Positions 8,035-14,824 of a stretch of 35,906 bases of DNA are shown here, piece after piece. Numbering within the stretch: the stretch's first letter is position 1; the number at the start of each line of letters is the position of its first letter. Position numbers and translations under genes: made by a program. The notes below the pieces were generated by a model. The model was not told the DNA's origin, searched no databases, and worked only from the letters and a program-made list of their open reading frames with translations. Origin of the DNA: an uncultured Bacteroides sp. (lineage in GTDB: Bacteria > Bacteroidota > Bacteroidia > Bacteroidales > Bacteroidaceae); the NCBI GenBank assembly GCA_944320735.1, contig CALUIQ010000222.1, forward strand, positions 1-35,906, in the 5' to 3' direction.

Positions 8035-9399
8035 ATGAAAAGAGACGCGATTGATTTGGGTACGGTAAAAGTATCTACTCTGTTTAGGAAGTATTTCGTT
8101 CCTACGTTGTTCGGTATGTTGAGTATGTCTGCCGTAACGGCCATTAACGGTATGTTGGCGGGCCACGGAATAGGCAGTGATGGTATTGCCGCCATCAACA
8201 TCTGCGTACCTTTGCTTATGCTGTTTACAGGCGTGGGACTGATGGTAGGGGCCGGAGCTTCCGTGGTTGCCTCCATCCAGCTATCGCACGGGAAGGCCAA
8301 AGCGGCACGTCTCAACGTGACGCAAGCGATCTTGTTCGTGACCCTTGTGGCGCTTATCCCGTCTATACTGATGGTGGCTTATCCGTCCGCCACCGCCCGG
8401 CTGTTGGGAGCTTCCGAGCATTTGACACCGATGGTGCGTGAATACCTGTTGTGGTTCATTCCCTCGCTGATGTTCCAGATGTGGTGTTCCGTCTGCTTGT
8501 TTATCATCCGTTTGGACGGTGCTCCGAGGCTGGCGATGATGTGCAATGTGGTTGCCGCCCTTGTCTGCCTTATTTTAGGATGGCTATTCATCTTCCCTTT
8601 CGGATGGGGATTGATGGGCGCCGCCTTGGCCGATACCATCGGCTTATTTCTGGGTGGTGTTATGGGACTTGTCTATCTGTTCCGTTTTGCAGGCAAACTG
8701 CGTTTTTATCCGCTGAAATGGAGTTTCAAGAGCTTGCGTCTTTCCTTACGAAACATAGGCTATCAATGCCGCATAGGTTCGTCCGCCCTCCTGACGGAAG
8801 CCACTATGGCAACACTGATGTTTGTCGGGAATCAAGTGTTTATGAGATATTTGGGCGATGACGGTGTAGGGGCGTTCGGTATTGCCTGCTATTACCTTCC
8901 GTTCGTGTTTATGGTGGGTAATGCCATCGCCCAATCGGCGCAGCCCATCATCAGTTACAATTTCGGGTTGGGATATCGGGAGCGTGTAGTGGCAACAGAG
9001 CGCATCGCCCTGCTGACTTCCGCTGTATGTGGTGTCATTATTATGGCCGCGTTCACGCTGTTCCCCCAGCTATTGGTGGGGTTGTTCCTCCATCCCGACA
9101 ACACCGCGGCCCGCATTGCTATTGATGGCTTTCCCTATTTCTCGACGGCGTTCGTATTCTTTATCTTCAACCTGACTGTCATCGGGTATTATCAGAGCGT
9201 GGAGAAAGTTAAACCTGCCACGGCATTGGCCTTGCTACGGGGCTTCATATTCTTAATACCGTCTTTCCTATTGTTTCCTCGAGCAATTGGGACAAACGGT
9301 ATTTGGCTGGCGTTGGGTCTGTCTGAGGTTCTGACAACAGTGACCATTATTGTTATGTATGCCTTGTCGCGGAAAACACCTGCAATAAAATGCGGCTAA
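8035..9399 (+). CDS. MATE family multidrug/cation antiporter
   Basis: Inner-membrane efflux protein of the MATE superfamily (MatE/DinF-like), 454 residues with about 12 hydrophobic segments arranged as two six-helix halves. Recognisable stretches include YFVPTLFGMLSMSAVTAING near the N-terminus and GIGSDGIAAINICVPLLMLF in helix 2. The second half has GVGAFGIACYYLPFVFMVGN and AQSAQPIISYNFGLGYRERV. It would exchange Na+ or H+ for organic cations or drugs, but the substrate cannot be told from sequence. An attenuator-like leader precedes it. It converges with the PIN toxin gene. Confidence 0.9.
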   Translation: MKRDAIDLGTVKVSTLFRKYFVPTLFGMLSMSAVTAINGMLAGHGIGSDGIAAINICVPLLMLFTGVGLMVGAGASVVASIQLSHGKAKAARLNVTQAILFVTLVALIPSILMVAYPSATARLLGASEHLTPMVREYLLWFIPSLMFQMWCSVCLFIIRLDGAPRLAMMCNVVAALVCLILGWLFIFPFGWGLMGAALADTIGLFLGGVMGLVYLFRFAGKLRFYPLKWSFKSLRLSLRNIGYQCRIGSSALLTEATMATLMFVGNQVFMRYLGDDGVGAFGIACYYLPFVFMVGNAIAQSAQPIISYNFGLGYRERVVATERIALLTSAVCGVIIMAAFTLFPQLLVGLFLHPDNTAARIAIDGFPYFSTAFVFFIFNLTVIGYYQSVEKVKPATALALLRGFIFLIPSFLLFPRAIGTNGIWLALGLSEVLTTVTIIVMYALSRKTPAIKCG

Positions 9400-9432
9400 C
9401 TGATTATGACGAAATGAGTCTATTGACAGTGC

Positions 9433-9454
9433 ATCTGCTAAAACAGATCCTTTT
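9433..9454 (+). terminator. Weak terminator-like hairpin after the MATE gene
   Basis: ATCTG (9433-9437) and CAGAT (9444-9448) form a short stem followed by CCTTTTG. It lies in the 88-base gap between the convergent MATE and PIN genes. The stem is only 5 bp, so this is tentative. Confidence 0.3.
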
Positions 9455-9487
9455 GCAATAGGTGAAAAAAGTGTCATAAATCCATCA

Positions 9488-9913
9488 TCAATGGCCTTTC
9501 ATCTCTTCTTCAAACATTTTAGCATCGATAATCAGGCAAGATGCTATCTTCTTGATGACTAACAGGTCTTTGTCTCCCGTTACCAAATAATGCGCCTTGG
9601 CTTCCACCGCTAATGCAAGCAAATAATCATCTTCTTCGTCACGGCAAAGACGTATGTTTTTGGATGGTTCAAACAGGCAACCTTTCATGCGTAAGAACGA
9701 AAGAAGGGACTCCACTTCATACACGGGAAAATATTTTGCAAACTTCGGACGTTGTGTAACCTCTCTGATTTCTTCTAACAACTCATTACACAATACCAAT
9801 TCAATACGGTCATCACTCAATAAAGTAACGAGCGAAGAGAGCTTTCTACCTATCAGAAAGCTGATCCAACAATTCGTATCAACAATGACCCGTTTCTTTC
9901 TTGCGCTTCGCAT
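9488..9913 (-). CDS. PIN-domain toxin (COG1569-like)
   Basis: Probable toxin of a type II toxin-antitoxin pair: a PIN-fold Mg-dependent ribonuclease of 141 residues. Acidic positions typical of the fold are present: Asp in VIVDTNCWISF, Glu in ELLEEIREV, Asp-Asp in CRDEEDDYLLALAVEA and Asp in YLVTGDKDLL. The PKFAKYFPVYEVESLLSFL block is typical of the 'putative toxin, PIN family' group. Its start overlaps the end of the upstream antitoxin by 35 bases, the usual order and coupling for such modules. It sits in a patch of gene relics between the MATE exporter and the aldo/keto reductase. Confidence 0.9.
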   Translation of the reverse strand: MRSARKKRVIVDTNCWISFLIGRKLSSLVTLLSDDRIELVLCNELLEEIREVTQRPKFAKYFPVYEVESLLSFLRMKGCLFEPSKNIRLCRDEEDDYLLALAVEAKAHYLVTGDKDLLVIKKIASCLIIDAKMFEEEMKGH

Positions 9914-10124
9914 ACCGCTCTTTTCTCACTTGTTTTACTTCGGCGAGAATATCTTCTTCGCTCAATTCATCTGTTCGGAACGTTTCCAAGAAATGCTCCA
10001 ATTCCGCTTTCGTAGCATCTTTAGTCAAGATGCGCCCTAAACGCAACTGTGTGCGTATCGGCAACTGTTTGACCAAACTCAATATCTGACTATAATTTAA
10101 GTTTAATACGGCATCCATAAACAT
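9879..10124 (-). CDS. Antitoxin partner of the PIN toxin
   Basis: Small cytoplasmic protein of 79-81 residues, starting at the ATG at 10124 or the second ATG at 10118. An upstream in-frame extension exists but would begin ahead of the promoter. The sequence (NLNYSQILSLVKQLPIRTQL, then a charged helix rich in Lys/Arg/Glu up to KRKKETGHC) matches antitoxins paired with COG1569-type PIN toxins in Bacteroidetes. The N-terminal part probably dimerises or binds DNA and the C-terminal part wraps the toxin. Its 3' end overlaps the toxin gene by 35 bases. A strong promoter lies immediately upstream, giving a leader of only about 10-16 bases. Confidence 0.75.
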   Translation of the reverse strand: MFMDAVLNLNYSQILSLVKQLPIRTQLRLGRILTKDATKAELEHFLETFRTDELSEEDILAEVKQVRKERYAKRKKETGHC

Positions 10125-10140
10125 CCCATTTTGTTTTCTG

Positions 10141-10172
10141 CGAAGATAGGAAAAAGCAAGGAAAAGAACAAG
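10141..10172 (-). promoter_or_regulatory. Promoter of the PIN toxin-antitoxin operon
   Basis: On the minus strand, CTTG (10172-10169) is followed after 20 bases by TATCTTCG (10148-10141), a good Bacteroidetes -33/-7 pair with one mismatch in the -7 box. Transcription would start near 10134, almost at the antitoxin ATG. Confidence 0.6.
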
Positions 10173-10203
10173 GCTCTCCGCATTTTTTATCAAAGCTGTA
10201 GCA

Positions 10204-10452
10204 TTATTGCATTTCTTCTAATAGTTCCCGTTCCTTCTTAGACAAAGAAGCTACAACCCTGTCATGCGATTGCCTGACAAGTTCCTGTATGATTTTGTCA
10301 GGCACATCTTGATTAAAACAAACGCTTATCCAATGTTTCTTATTCATATGATATCCGGGCCATACCCCCTCATAACGCCCTTTCAATTCTTCAATTTGTT
10401 CGGGAGCACACCGCACAGAAAAGACAAAGGAGTGAGGATATAAGACATAATA
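10204..10452 (-). pseudogene. 5'-truncated MmcQ/YjbR-family gene
   Basis: The open frame reads YYVLYPHSFVFSVRCAPEQI and continues into EELKGRYEGVWPGYHMNKKHW and a C-terminal tail SHDRVVASLSKKERELLEEMQ. This is the second half of the MmcQ/YjbR (CyaY-like fold) family, whose members usually have about 115-120 residues. There is no in-frame ATG. A TAG occurs at 10468-10470, and the N-terminal half is missing. A 70-codon frame could start at a GTG (10416), but it would lack half the fold. The bidirectional terminator at 10470-10513 abuts the broken end, so the loss probably came by deletion. Confidence 0.7.
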
Positions 10453-10469
10453 AAGGCTTTTGCAAAACT

Positions 10470-10513
10470 AAAATCAGTCCGAAATGAATAAAGTCATCCA
10501 TCGGACTGATTTT
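10470..10513. terminator. Bidirectional terminator hairpin
   Basis: AAAATCAGTCCGA (10470-10482) and TCGGACTGATTTT (10501-10513) form a perfect 13-bp stem around an 18-base loop. The A/T ends provide a U-run on either strand. It ends the minus-strand transcript coming from the M48/ABM-like genes and isolates the MmcQ relic. Confidence 0.85.
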
Positions 10514-10527
10514 GTTTTGCATCCAAC

Positions 10528-10845
10528 TTAACCTACCACGCTATAAATCCGCACATCCGGTTCTGTTTGGAAATAAGGTTTTAATTCTACCACTACATCC
10601 TGAGTGAACAAATCGGATTTCAGGTAGTTTTCGGCATCAGCTACGGACGCGAAGCCGTGAAGTACCTGCACATCATTGCCGCGAACGAGCAACTGCTTGC
10701 TGCAAGCCCCTTGAATGTCATCCAAGAATGGCTGGCGATACTTGTTGTAGACTGCCGCTGCTGCCGAGCGGTCGCTTTCTTTGATATTTATGGTGATTTG
10801 TAAAAAAGCATCTACTTTGTTTTCTTTTTGCCATATCTGTAAACT
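10528..10845 (-). pseudogene. ABM-like (dimeric alpha/beta barrel) protein without a start codon
   Basis: The open frame reads WQKENKVDAFLQITINIKES, then AAAAVYNKYRQPFLDDIQGA, and ends DVRIYSVVG. It resembles small antibiotic-biosynthesis-monooxygenase-like domains that form dimeric alpha/beta barrels. The homologous-looking part runs up to a TAA at 10846-10848, with no ATG, GTG or TTG before a TTG at 10725 that would remove the first beta strand. A neighbouring frame has ATG GCA AAA AGA and joins this one if one T of the six-T run (TTTTTT near 10810) is dropped. So either the N-terminus is lost or there is a one-base shift. It lies 14 bases downstream of the M48 peptidase stop on the same strand. 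Confidence 0.55.
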
Positions 10846-10859
10846 TTATTCCGCAGGCT

Positions 10860-11660
10860 TCACATGTTCTCCGGCTTCGCGATGCCCTCAGCTGTGGCCC
10901 GCTCAGCCATACGCTTGATGCGCGCGTCCAGATCGGGGTGCGTGGAGAAGAGTTGGTTTAGTTTGCTGGTCTTCTGCTCGCCCTGCAACTCCTTGAGCCG
11001 CTGGAAGGAGAGAGCCATCGCCCACGGGTTCTTGCCCGCTTTCTTCAGAAATTCATAGCCATAGTCGTCGGCTTCGCGCTCCTGTTTCTGCGAGTAGCGG
11101 GCGTTGACCAACGCCTCGCCCAAGTCGCCCAACTGCGAATCAGTCAAGTCTGCAGCCTTTCCGCCACTCGACGAAATCCCGTCTTTCAGTGCCGAGGTCA
11201 GCAACGCCGTGCGGAAACCATTCTTGGAGTCACGGTGCGCCACATGACCCACCTCATGGCCGATGACACCCAGTAGTTCCTCGTCCGTCATGATATCCAT
11301 CAATGAAGAGAAAACACGCACGCTACCGTCGGCACAGGCAAAAGCGTTCACATCCGTCACGTAATACACCTTAAAGTTCAAGGGAATGCCGTCGGCATCG
11401 CTCAGACCCTCTGTCAGCTTCTTCAACCGGAGAGTGTAGGGACTGTCATCGGCGCAGACCTGGTTGTTGGCATCCATCCAGTCGATGTACTCTTTCACAT
11501 ACTCGGCCATCTGCTCGTCGGTCAATGTCACCGCCTTGGCAGCCTTAGCCACACCGCTCACGGCCTTTTTCAGATTGAACTGAGCCCTGGCGGGCATCAT
11601 CGCCATTACACACAGCAACACGAGGGCTGCTACCTTGCACAATGTCTTCTTCATACTCAT
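10860..11660 (-). CDS. Secreted M48-family zinc metallopeptidase
   Basis: Exported M48 (Ste24/HtpX/BepA-like) peptidase of 266 residues. It has a signal peptide (MKKTLCKVAALVLLCVMAMM ending PARAQ), and a start at the second Met (11654) is equally plausible. The zinc motif is HEVGH (135-139) inside LLGVIGHEVGHVAHRDS. The third ligand is the Glu of KQEREADDYGYEFLKKAG. The C-terminal KLNQLFSTHPDLDARIKRM is the normal M48 tail (STHP). Such periplasmic proteases degrade misfolded envelope proteins. A -7 box at 11796-11803 gives a leader of about 130 bases. Confidence 0.93.
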   Translation of the reverse strand: MSMKKTLCKVAALVLLCVMAMMPARAQFNLKKAVSGVAKAAKAVTLTDEQMAEYVKEYIDWMDANNQVCADDSPYTLRLKKLTEGLSDADGIPLNFKVYYVTDVNAFACADGSVRVFSSLMDIMTDEELLGVIGHEVGHVAHRDSKNGFRTALLTSALKDGISSSGGKAADLTDSQLGDLGEALVNARYSQKQEREADDYGYEFLKKAGKNPWAMALSFQRLKELQGEQKTSKLNQLFSTHPDLDARIKRMAERATAEGIAKPENM

Positions 11661-11795
11661 TTATGTTAAGTTATACAATAGCCATGTTCAGTTCGGCTCA
11701 ACCGCCACCCTATCCACACGCATCCTGCCCCAGCACGAATAGCAAGCCGTACAGACACCCCGGCTTTTTTATAAGCTGTGCAGATGGTTGCACGG

Positions 11796-11803
11796 CAAAG
11801 ATA
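11796..11803 (-). promoter_or_regulatory. -7 box for the M48 peptidase gene
   Basis: The minus strand reads TATCTTTG. Transcription would start near 11789, leaving about 130 bases of untranslated leader that contains G/C-rich stretches. No convincing -33 element is seen. Confidence 0.5.
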
Positions 11804-11879
11804 CAACCTTTCCGCGAAAGTCAGCACGCACACCGGGGGGAAATTAAGGTATATCCCCGCCCGGGAATATATCTTTTTA

Positions 11880-12328
11880 TGAAAGACACGGATTCAATCT
11901 ATTGGCGGATGGAGCGCTATGCAGATACGTCACTTATGACATGGCATCTTAAACTTGTTCATTCTCGTTATAGACAAGATTGTTGGTTGGATTGAGGCAG
12001 CTTTCAAAGCCCCGACCAATGACCACCTGCGCCAGTTGGAGTTTGTCGTCGTGCGCGGAAGAGAGAACATCGGCAAAGTAATTACCCCGCTTGCCAAGAA
12101 CATAGAGAAATTCAAAATATGTTGCTTACCGCTACCGCAGAAGGGCTGGGTGCCGTGTTCCATATACCCGTAGCGGACGAAACGGAAAAGATCAAAGAGA
12201 TTGTTCATGCTCCCGAAGGATATGAATTCATCTGCCTGCTGACCATCGGTTATCCTGCTCCCAATGCTTTCCTTCCCAAGCAGAAAGTCATTGATGTAGA
12301 TAAGAGGATACACCTTGACCGTTGGTAA
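11880..12328 (+). pseudogene. Decayed nitroreductase gene
   Basis: Three pieces of one FMN-dependent nitroreductase lie in successive frames. The first (from ATG 11880) reads MKDTDSIYWRMERYADTSL, equivalent to the family RRSxRxYxD region. The second (about 11957-12117) reads IEAAFKAPTNDHLRQLEFVV and continues to GKVITPLAKNIEKFK. The third (12119-12328) reads MLLTATAEGLGAVFHIPVAD and ends KRIHLDRW. A shift near 11955 and a deletion of central residues near 12117 separate them. Intact relatives have these blocks in the same order in one frame. An intact but different, exported nitroreductase occurs at 23050. The relic ends 4 bases before the convergent aldo/keto reductase. Confidence 0.8.
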
Positions 12329-12332
12329 AGAA

Positions 12333-13154
12333 TTACCAACCCGCCAAGTGTATCTTATGTGTGGGAGCCGGAAATGCCTTGTCTATATCGCACAAGTCTT
12401 CTTCCGTCAAAGCAAGGTCTAGGCTGCGAGCATTCTCCTCCACATGAGCGATGCTGCTTGCCTTGGGTATGGCGATGACGTTTCCGGTACGCATAATCCA
12501 CGCCAGCATGACTTGTGTCGGGGTTGCGCCGTGCCGGCGAGCTATCTCTATCAAAGTTTTGTGGTTTCTTAGGTGTCCTTCTCCCAACGGCGTGTAGGCC
12601 ATCACAGGAATATGATGCCGCTCGCTCCAGAGGATAAGATCATATTCAATTCCCCTGTCTTTCAAGTTGTAGAGCACCTGATTGGCGGCACAGTCCTTAC
12701 CGTGGGGCAGAAAGAGGGTATGCTCCATGTCCGCCACGTCGAGGTTGCTCATTCCCCAAGAGAGAATCTTGCCTTCCTGCTGTAGCTCCACCAAGGCGCG
12801 AACAGTCTCGGAGAACGGATAACGTCCTATCCAGTGCAGGAGATAGAGGTCGATGTAATCCGTGCCAAGCCGTTGAAGGCTACGTTCGCAAGTACGTTTC
12901 GTCCCTTCGTAACTGGCATTGCTTGGTAGGACTTTGCTTACAATGTATGCTTTGTCCCGACAATCGCGCACGGCTTCCCCTACGAGGTATTCCGTGCCAT
13001 ACATCTCGGCTGTGTCAATCAATGTCAGTCCAAGGTCGATGCCCCGGCGCAAGGCTTGTATCTCCTCCGTGCGCCGGCGACCCATCTGGTAAGTGCCTTG
13101 TCCGAGCGGGCAGACTTGCCGCCCGTCCGGAAAGGTAATCATTCGTTGTTCCAT
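12333..13154 (-). CDS. Aldo/keto reductase
   Basis: Cytoplasmic NAD(P)H-dependent oxidoreductase of the aldo/keto reductase superfamily, 273 residues with a TIM-barrel fold. The catalytic tetrad is complete: Asp47 and Tyr52 in LIDTAEMYGTE, Lys74 in YIVSKVLPSN and His107 in LYLLHWIG. The C-terminal cofactor segment is NVIAIPKASSIAHVEENARS. It begins 9 bases after the stop of the secreted alpha/beta hydrolase gene on the same strand, so the two form a unit read from the promoter near 14293. The substrate cannot be inferred. Confidence 0.93.
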   Translation of the reverse strand: MEQRMITFPDGRQVCPLGQGTYQMGRRRTEEIQALRRGIDLGLTLIDTAEMYGTEYLVGEAVRDCRDKAYIVSKVLPSNASYEGTKRTCERSLQRLGTDYIDLYLLHWIGRYPFSETVRALVELQQEGKILSWGMSNLDVADMEHTLFLPHGKDCAANQVLYNLKDRGIEYDLILWSERHHIPVMAYTPLGEGHLRNHKTLIEIARRHGATPTQVMLAWIMRTGNVIAIPKASSIAHVEENARSLDLALTEEDLCDIDKAFPAPTHKIHLAGW

Positions 13155-13163
13155 ATCCCCTTT

Positions 13164-14243
13164 TTATTTCAGGTATTCACAGTAGAAAGCTTCAATCTTG
13201 TCGAACGGGATCTTTTCGAAGTTGTCGTACAAATCCGTATGGACGGCACCGGGGATGATGAGCAGTTCCTTGTTGTCACCCTTCAACTTCTTGTAAGTAT
13301 CCTCGCTGAAGTAGCGCGAATGAGCCTTCTCGCCGTGGATGAGCAGCACGGCACTGCGGATTTCGTCGGCATAAGTCAGTATCGGCATATTCAGAAGCGA
13401 AAGCGAAGAGGTAACGTTCCAGCCTCCGTTGGAGCCGAGAGAACGTTTGTGATAGCCGCGCGGTGTCTTATAGTAAGCGTTGTAATCCTTCATAAATTGC
13501 GGGGCATCTTCCGGCAAAGTTTGCGGAACTCCACCCGCAAGGGCATACGAGCCGTTGCGATAATCTTCCGTACGCTGTGCATTGAGTTGTTTGCGCATTT
13601 CGTAGCGTGCGTCGGCATTGTCGGCTTGGTCGAAATATCCGTTGGCCGTCACGCGGCACATATCATACATCGTAGAGGCTACCGTAGCTTTGATACGGGT
13701 GTCGATGGCCGCTGCATTCACCGCCATACCGCCCCAACCACAGATGCCGAGAATGCCAATCTGTTCCGGATTCACATCCTCACGGGTAGACAGATAATCT
13801 ACTGCGGCGCAGAAATCTTCGGTGTTGATGTCGGGAGAAGCCACGTAACGGGGCTGACCTCCGCTCTCGCCTGTGAATGAAGGGTCGAATGCGATGGTGA
13901 GGAAGCCACGCTCGGCAAGCTGTTGCGCATACAGGCCGGACACTTGTTCCTTGACCGCTCCGAACGGGCCGCAGACGGCTATGGCAGCCAGTTTGCCATT
14001 GGCGTTCTTCGGGATGTAGAGGTCTGCCGCCAACGTGATGCCGTAGCGGTTGTGGAACGTCACTTTACTGTGATTTACTTTGTCACTCTGCGGGAACACT
14101 TTGTCCCACTCTTGAGTCAGATTCAATTTCTCTTCCATAATACCTTTATTTATAAGTTCGTTGTTTTCTTGTGCCGCAAGGTTTCCCGTGCCGCAGATGC
14201 AGGCAAGCAGGGCCACTACGGTTGTCTTGAATGATATTATCAT
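13164..14243 (-). CDS. Secreted alpha/beta hydrolase with Cys in the nucleophile elbow
   Basis: Exported hydrolase of 359 residues with signal peptide (TTVVALLACICGTGNLAAQ). The fold shows GITLAADLYIPKN (about 68-80), an oxyanion-loop-like AVCGPFGAVKEQVSG (89-103), then the nucleophile elbow GICGWGG (C168). The C-terminal His is in LLIIPGAVHTDLYDN, and AVLLIHGEKAHSRYFSED carries the acid region. Cys in place of Ser at the elbow is as in dienelactone-hydrolase-like members. Family relatives act on small esters or lactones, but the substrate here is unknown. It is first in a two-gene unit with the aldo/keto reductase. Confidence 0.87.
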   Translation of the reverse strand: MIISFKTTVVALLACICGTGNLAAQENNELINKGIMEEKLNLTQEWDKVFPQSDKVNHSKVTFHNRYGITLAADLYIPKNANGKLAAIAVCGPFGAVKEQVSGLYAQQLAERGFLTIAFDPSFTGESGGQPRYVASPDINTEDFCAAVDYLSTREDVNPEQIGILGICGWGGMAVNAAAIDTRIKATVASTMYDMCRVTANGYFDQADNADARYEMRKQLNAQRTEDYRNGSYALAGGVPQTLPEDAPQFMKDYNAYYKTPRGYHKRSLGSNGGWNVTSSLSLLNMPILTYADEIRSAVLLIHGEKAHSRYFSEDTYKKLKGDNKELLIIPGAVHTDLYDNFEKIPFDKIEAFYCEYLK

Positions 14244-14292
14244 ATACTCTAAATTATTATACTCTATCTTATCCTTTTAATTCGTCACGGTA

Positions 14293-14300
14293 CAAAGGTA
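14293..14300 (-). promoter_or_regulatory. -7 box of the hydrolase/aldo-keto reductase unit
   Basis: The minus strand reads TACCTTTG, fitting TAnnTTTG, about 50 bases before the hydrolase ATG. No clear -33 TTTG is present. Confidence 0.5.
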
Positions 14301-14533
14301 TAGTAAAAGCTCTAAAGAAGGATTGCTGTGAGGCTCAAAGAATTTTGGTGAAAAGCTCAAATGAATAAGGCAAAATGAAGCTTGCTTGCTTCGCCAAGTA
14401 TCCTCTATTGTACGCCAAACCTCCACATAGTAAACATAAAAGAAAATAAAGAAGGGCTGTCTATGATTAATAAACGTTATAAGGATGAAGAGAATGGAAA
14501 CAAGCCTCTTTTTAGGTCTCTAACTTAAGGAGG

Positions 14534-14594
14534 GAATGTTTCTAACATAGGAGGGGAATGTTGGAAACATTCGGGGTCTATGTTAGAAACCTTC
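14534..14594. repeat. Three-unit palindrome array, 17-bp units at 22-bp period
   Basis: Unit 1 is GAATGTTTCTAACATAG (14534-14550), unit 2 is GAATGTTGGAAACATTC (14556-14572) and unit 3 is CTATGTTAGAAACCTTC (14578-14594). Spacers are exactly 5 bp (GAGGG, GGGGT). Unit 3 matches the reverse complement of unit 1 at 16 of 17 positions, and unit 2 is itself palindromic over its 7-base arms. The whole 61 bp has dyad symmetry about unit 2. It could be an operator bound on one helix face, or a folded RNA/DNA structure. It lies about 230 bases upstream of jetA. Confidence 0.8.
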
Positions 14595-14598
14595 TCGA

Positions 14599-14619
14599 CC
14601 CTTGCCTAAAAGGGTTTTT
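14599..14619 (+). terminator. Small terminator-like hairpin
   Basis: CCCTT (14599-14603) and AAGGG (14610-14614) pair around GCCTAA and are followed by TTTTT. It follows the palindrome array by a few bases, so the array may be transcribed as a short RNA ending here. The stem is short. Confidence 0.45.
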
Positions 14620-14767
14620 GGTGAGAATAAATCTCTACGGAAAAGACAATTTTAAAATGAATACAACAGAGTATTTGCTTTGTTGTGAACTTTAACTTGC
14701 CATTCAATGCGGTATCCCTTATGTTCGCTTTATTGTGGAAAATCATTTAAATCAAATACTCTTTTCA

Positions 14768-14799
14768 CTTGGTCATATGGAATTTTAAAACTATTTTTG
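14768..14799 (+). promoter_or_regulatory. Promoter of the Wadjet (jetABCD) operon
   Basis: CTTG (14768-14771) and TATTTTTG (14792-14799) are separated by 20 bases, matching the Bacteroidetes promoter layout. Transcription would start near 14806, leaving a leader of about 19 bases before the jetA ATG. Confidence 0.65.
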
Positions 14800-14824
14800 T
14801 CCCTGCCGGATAAAGATAGGGAAT

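Larger units (their letters stand above)
14244..14824. other. 581-base non-coding region between hydrolase operon and Wadjet operon
   Basis: No convincing gene is present; the longest frames are a dozen codons. It contains a minus-strand -7 box (14293-14300), the three-unit palindrome array (14534-14594), a small terminator (14599-14619) and the jetA promoter (14768-14799). The rest is A/T-rich and without recognised homology. It is the longest gene-free stretch in the window. Confidence 0.7.

Noticed and set aside
14452..14475. GGGCTGTCTA sequence resembling an insertion-sequence end
   Set aside because: No matching opposite end, transposase piece or target duplication was found nearby.
14534..14594. 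Considered as a minimal CRISPR array
   Set aside because: Units are palindromic and partly inverted, spacers are 5 bp and constant in length, and no cas genes are near.
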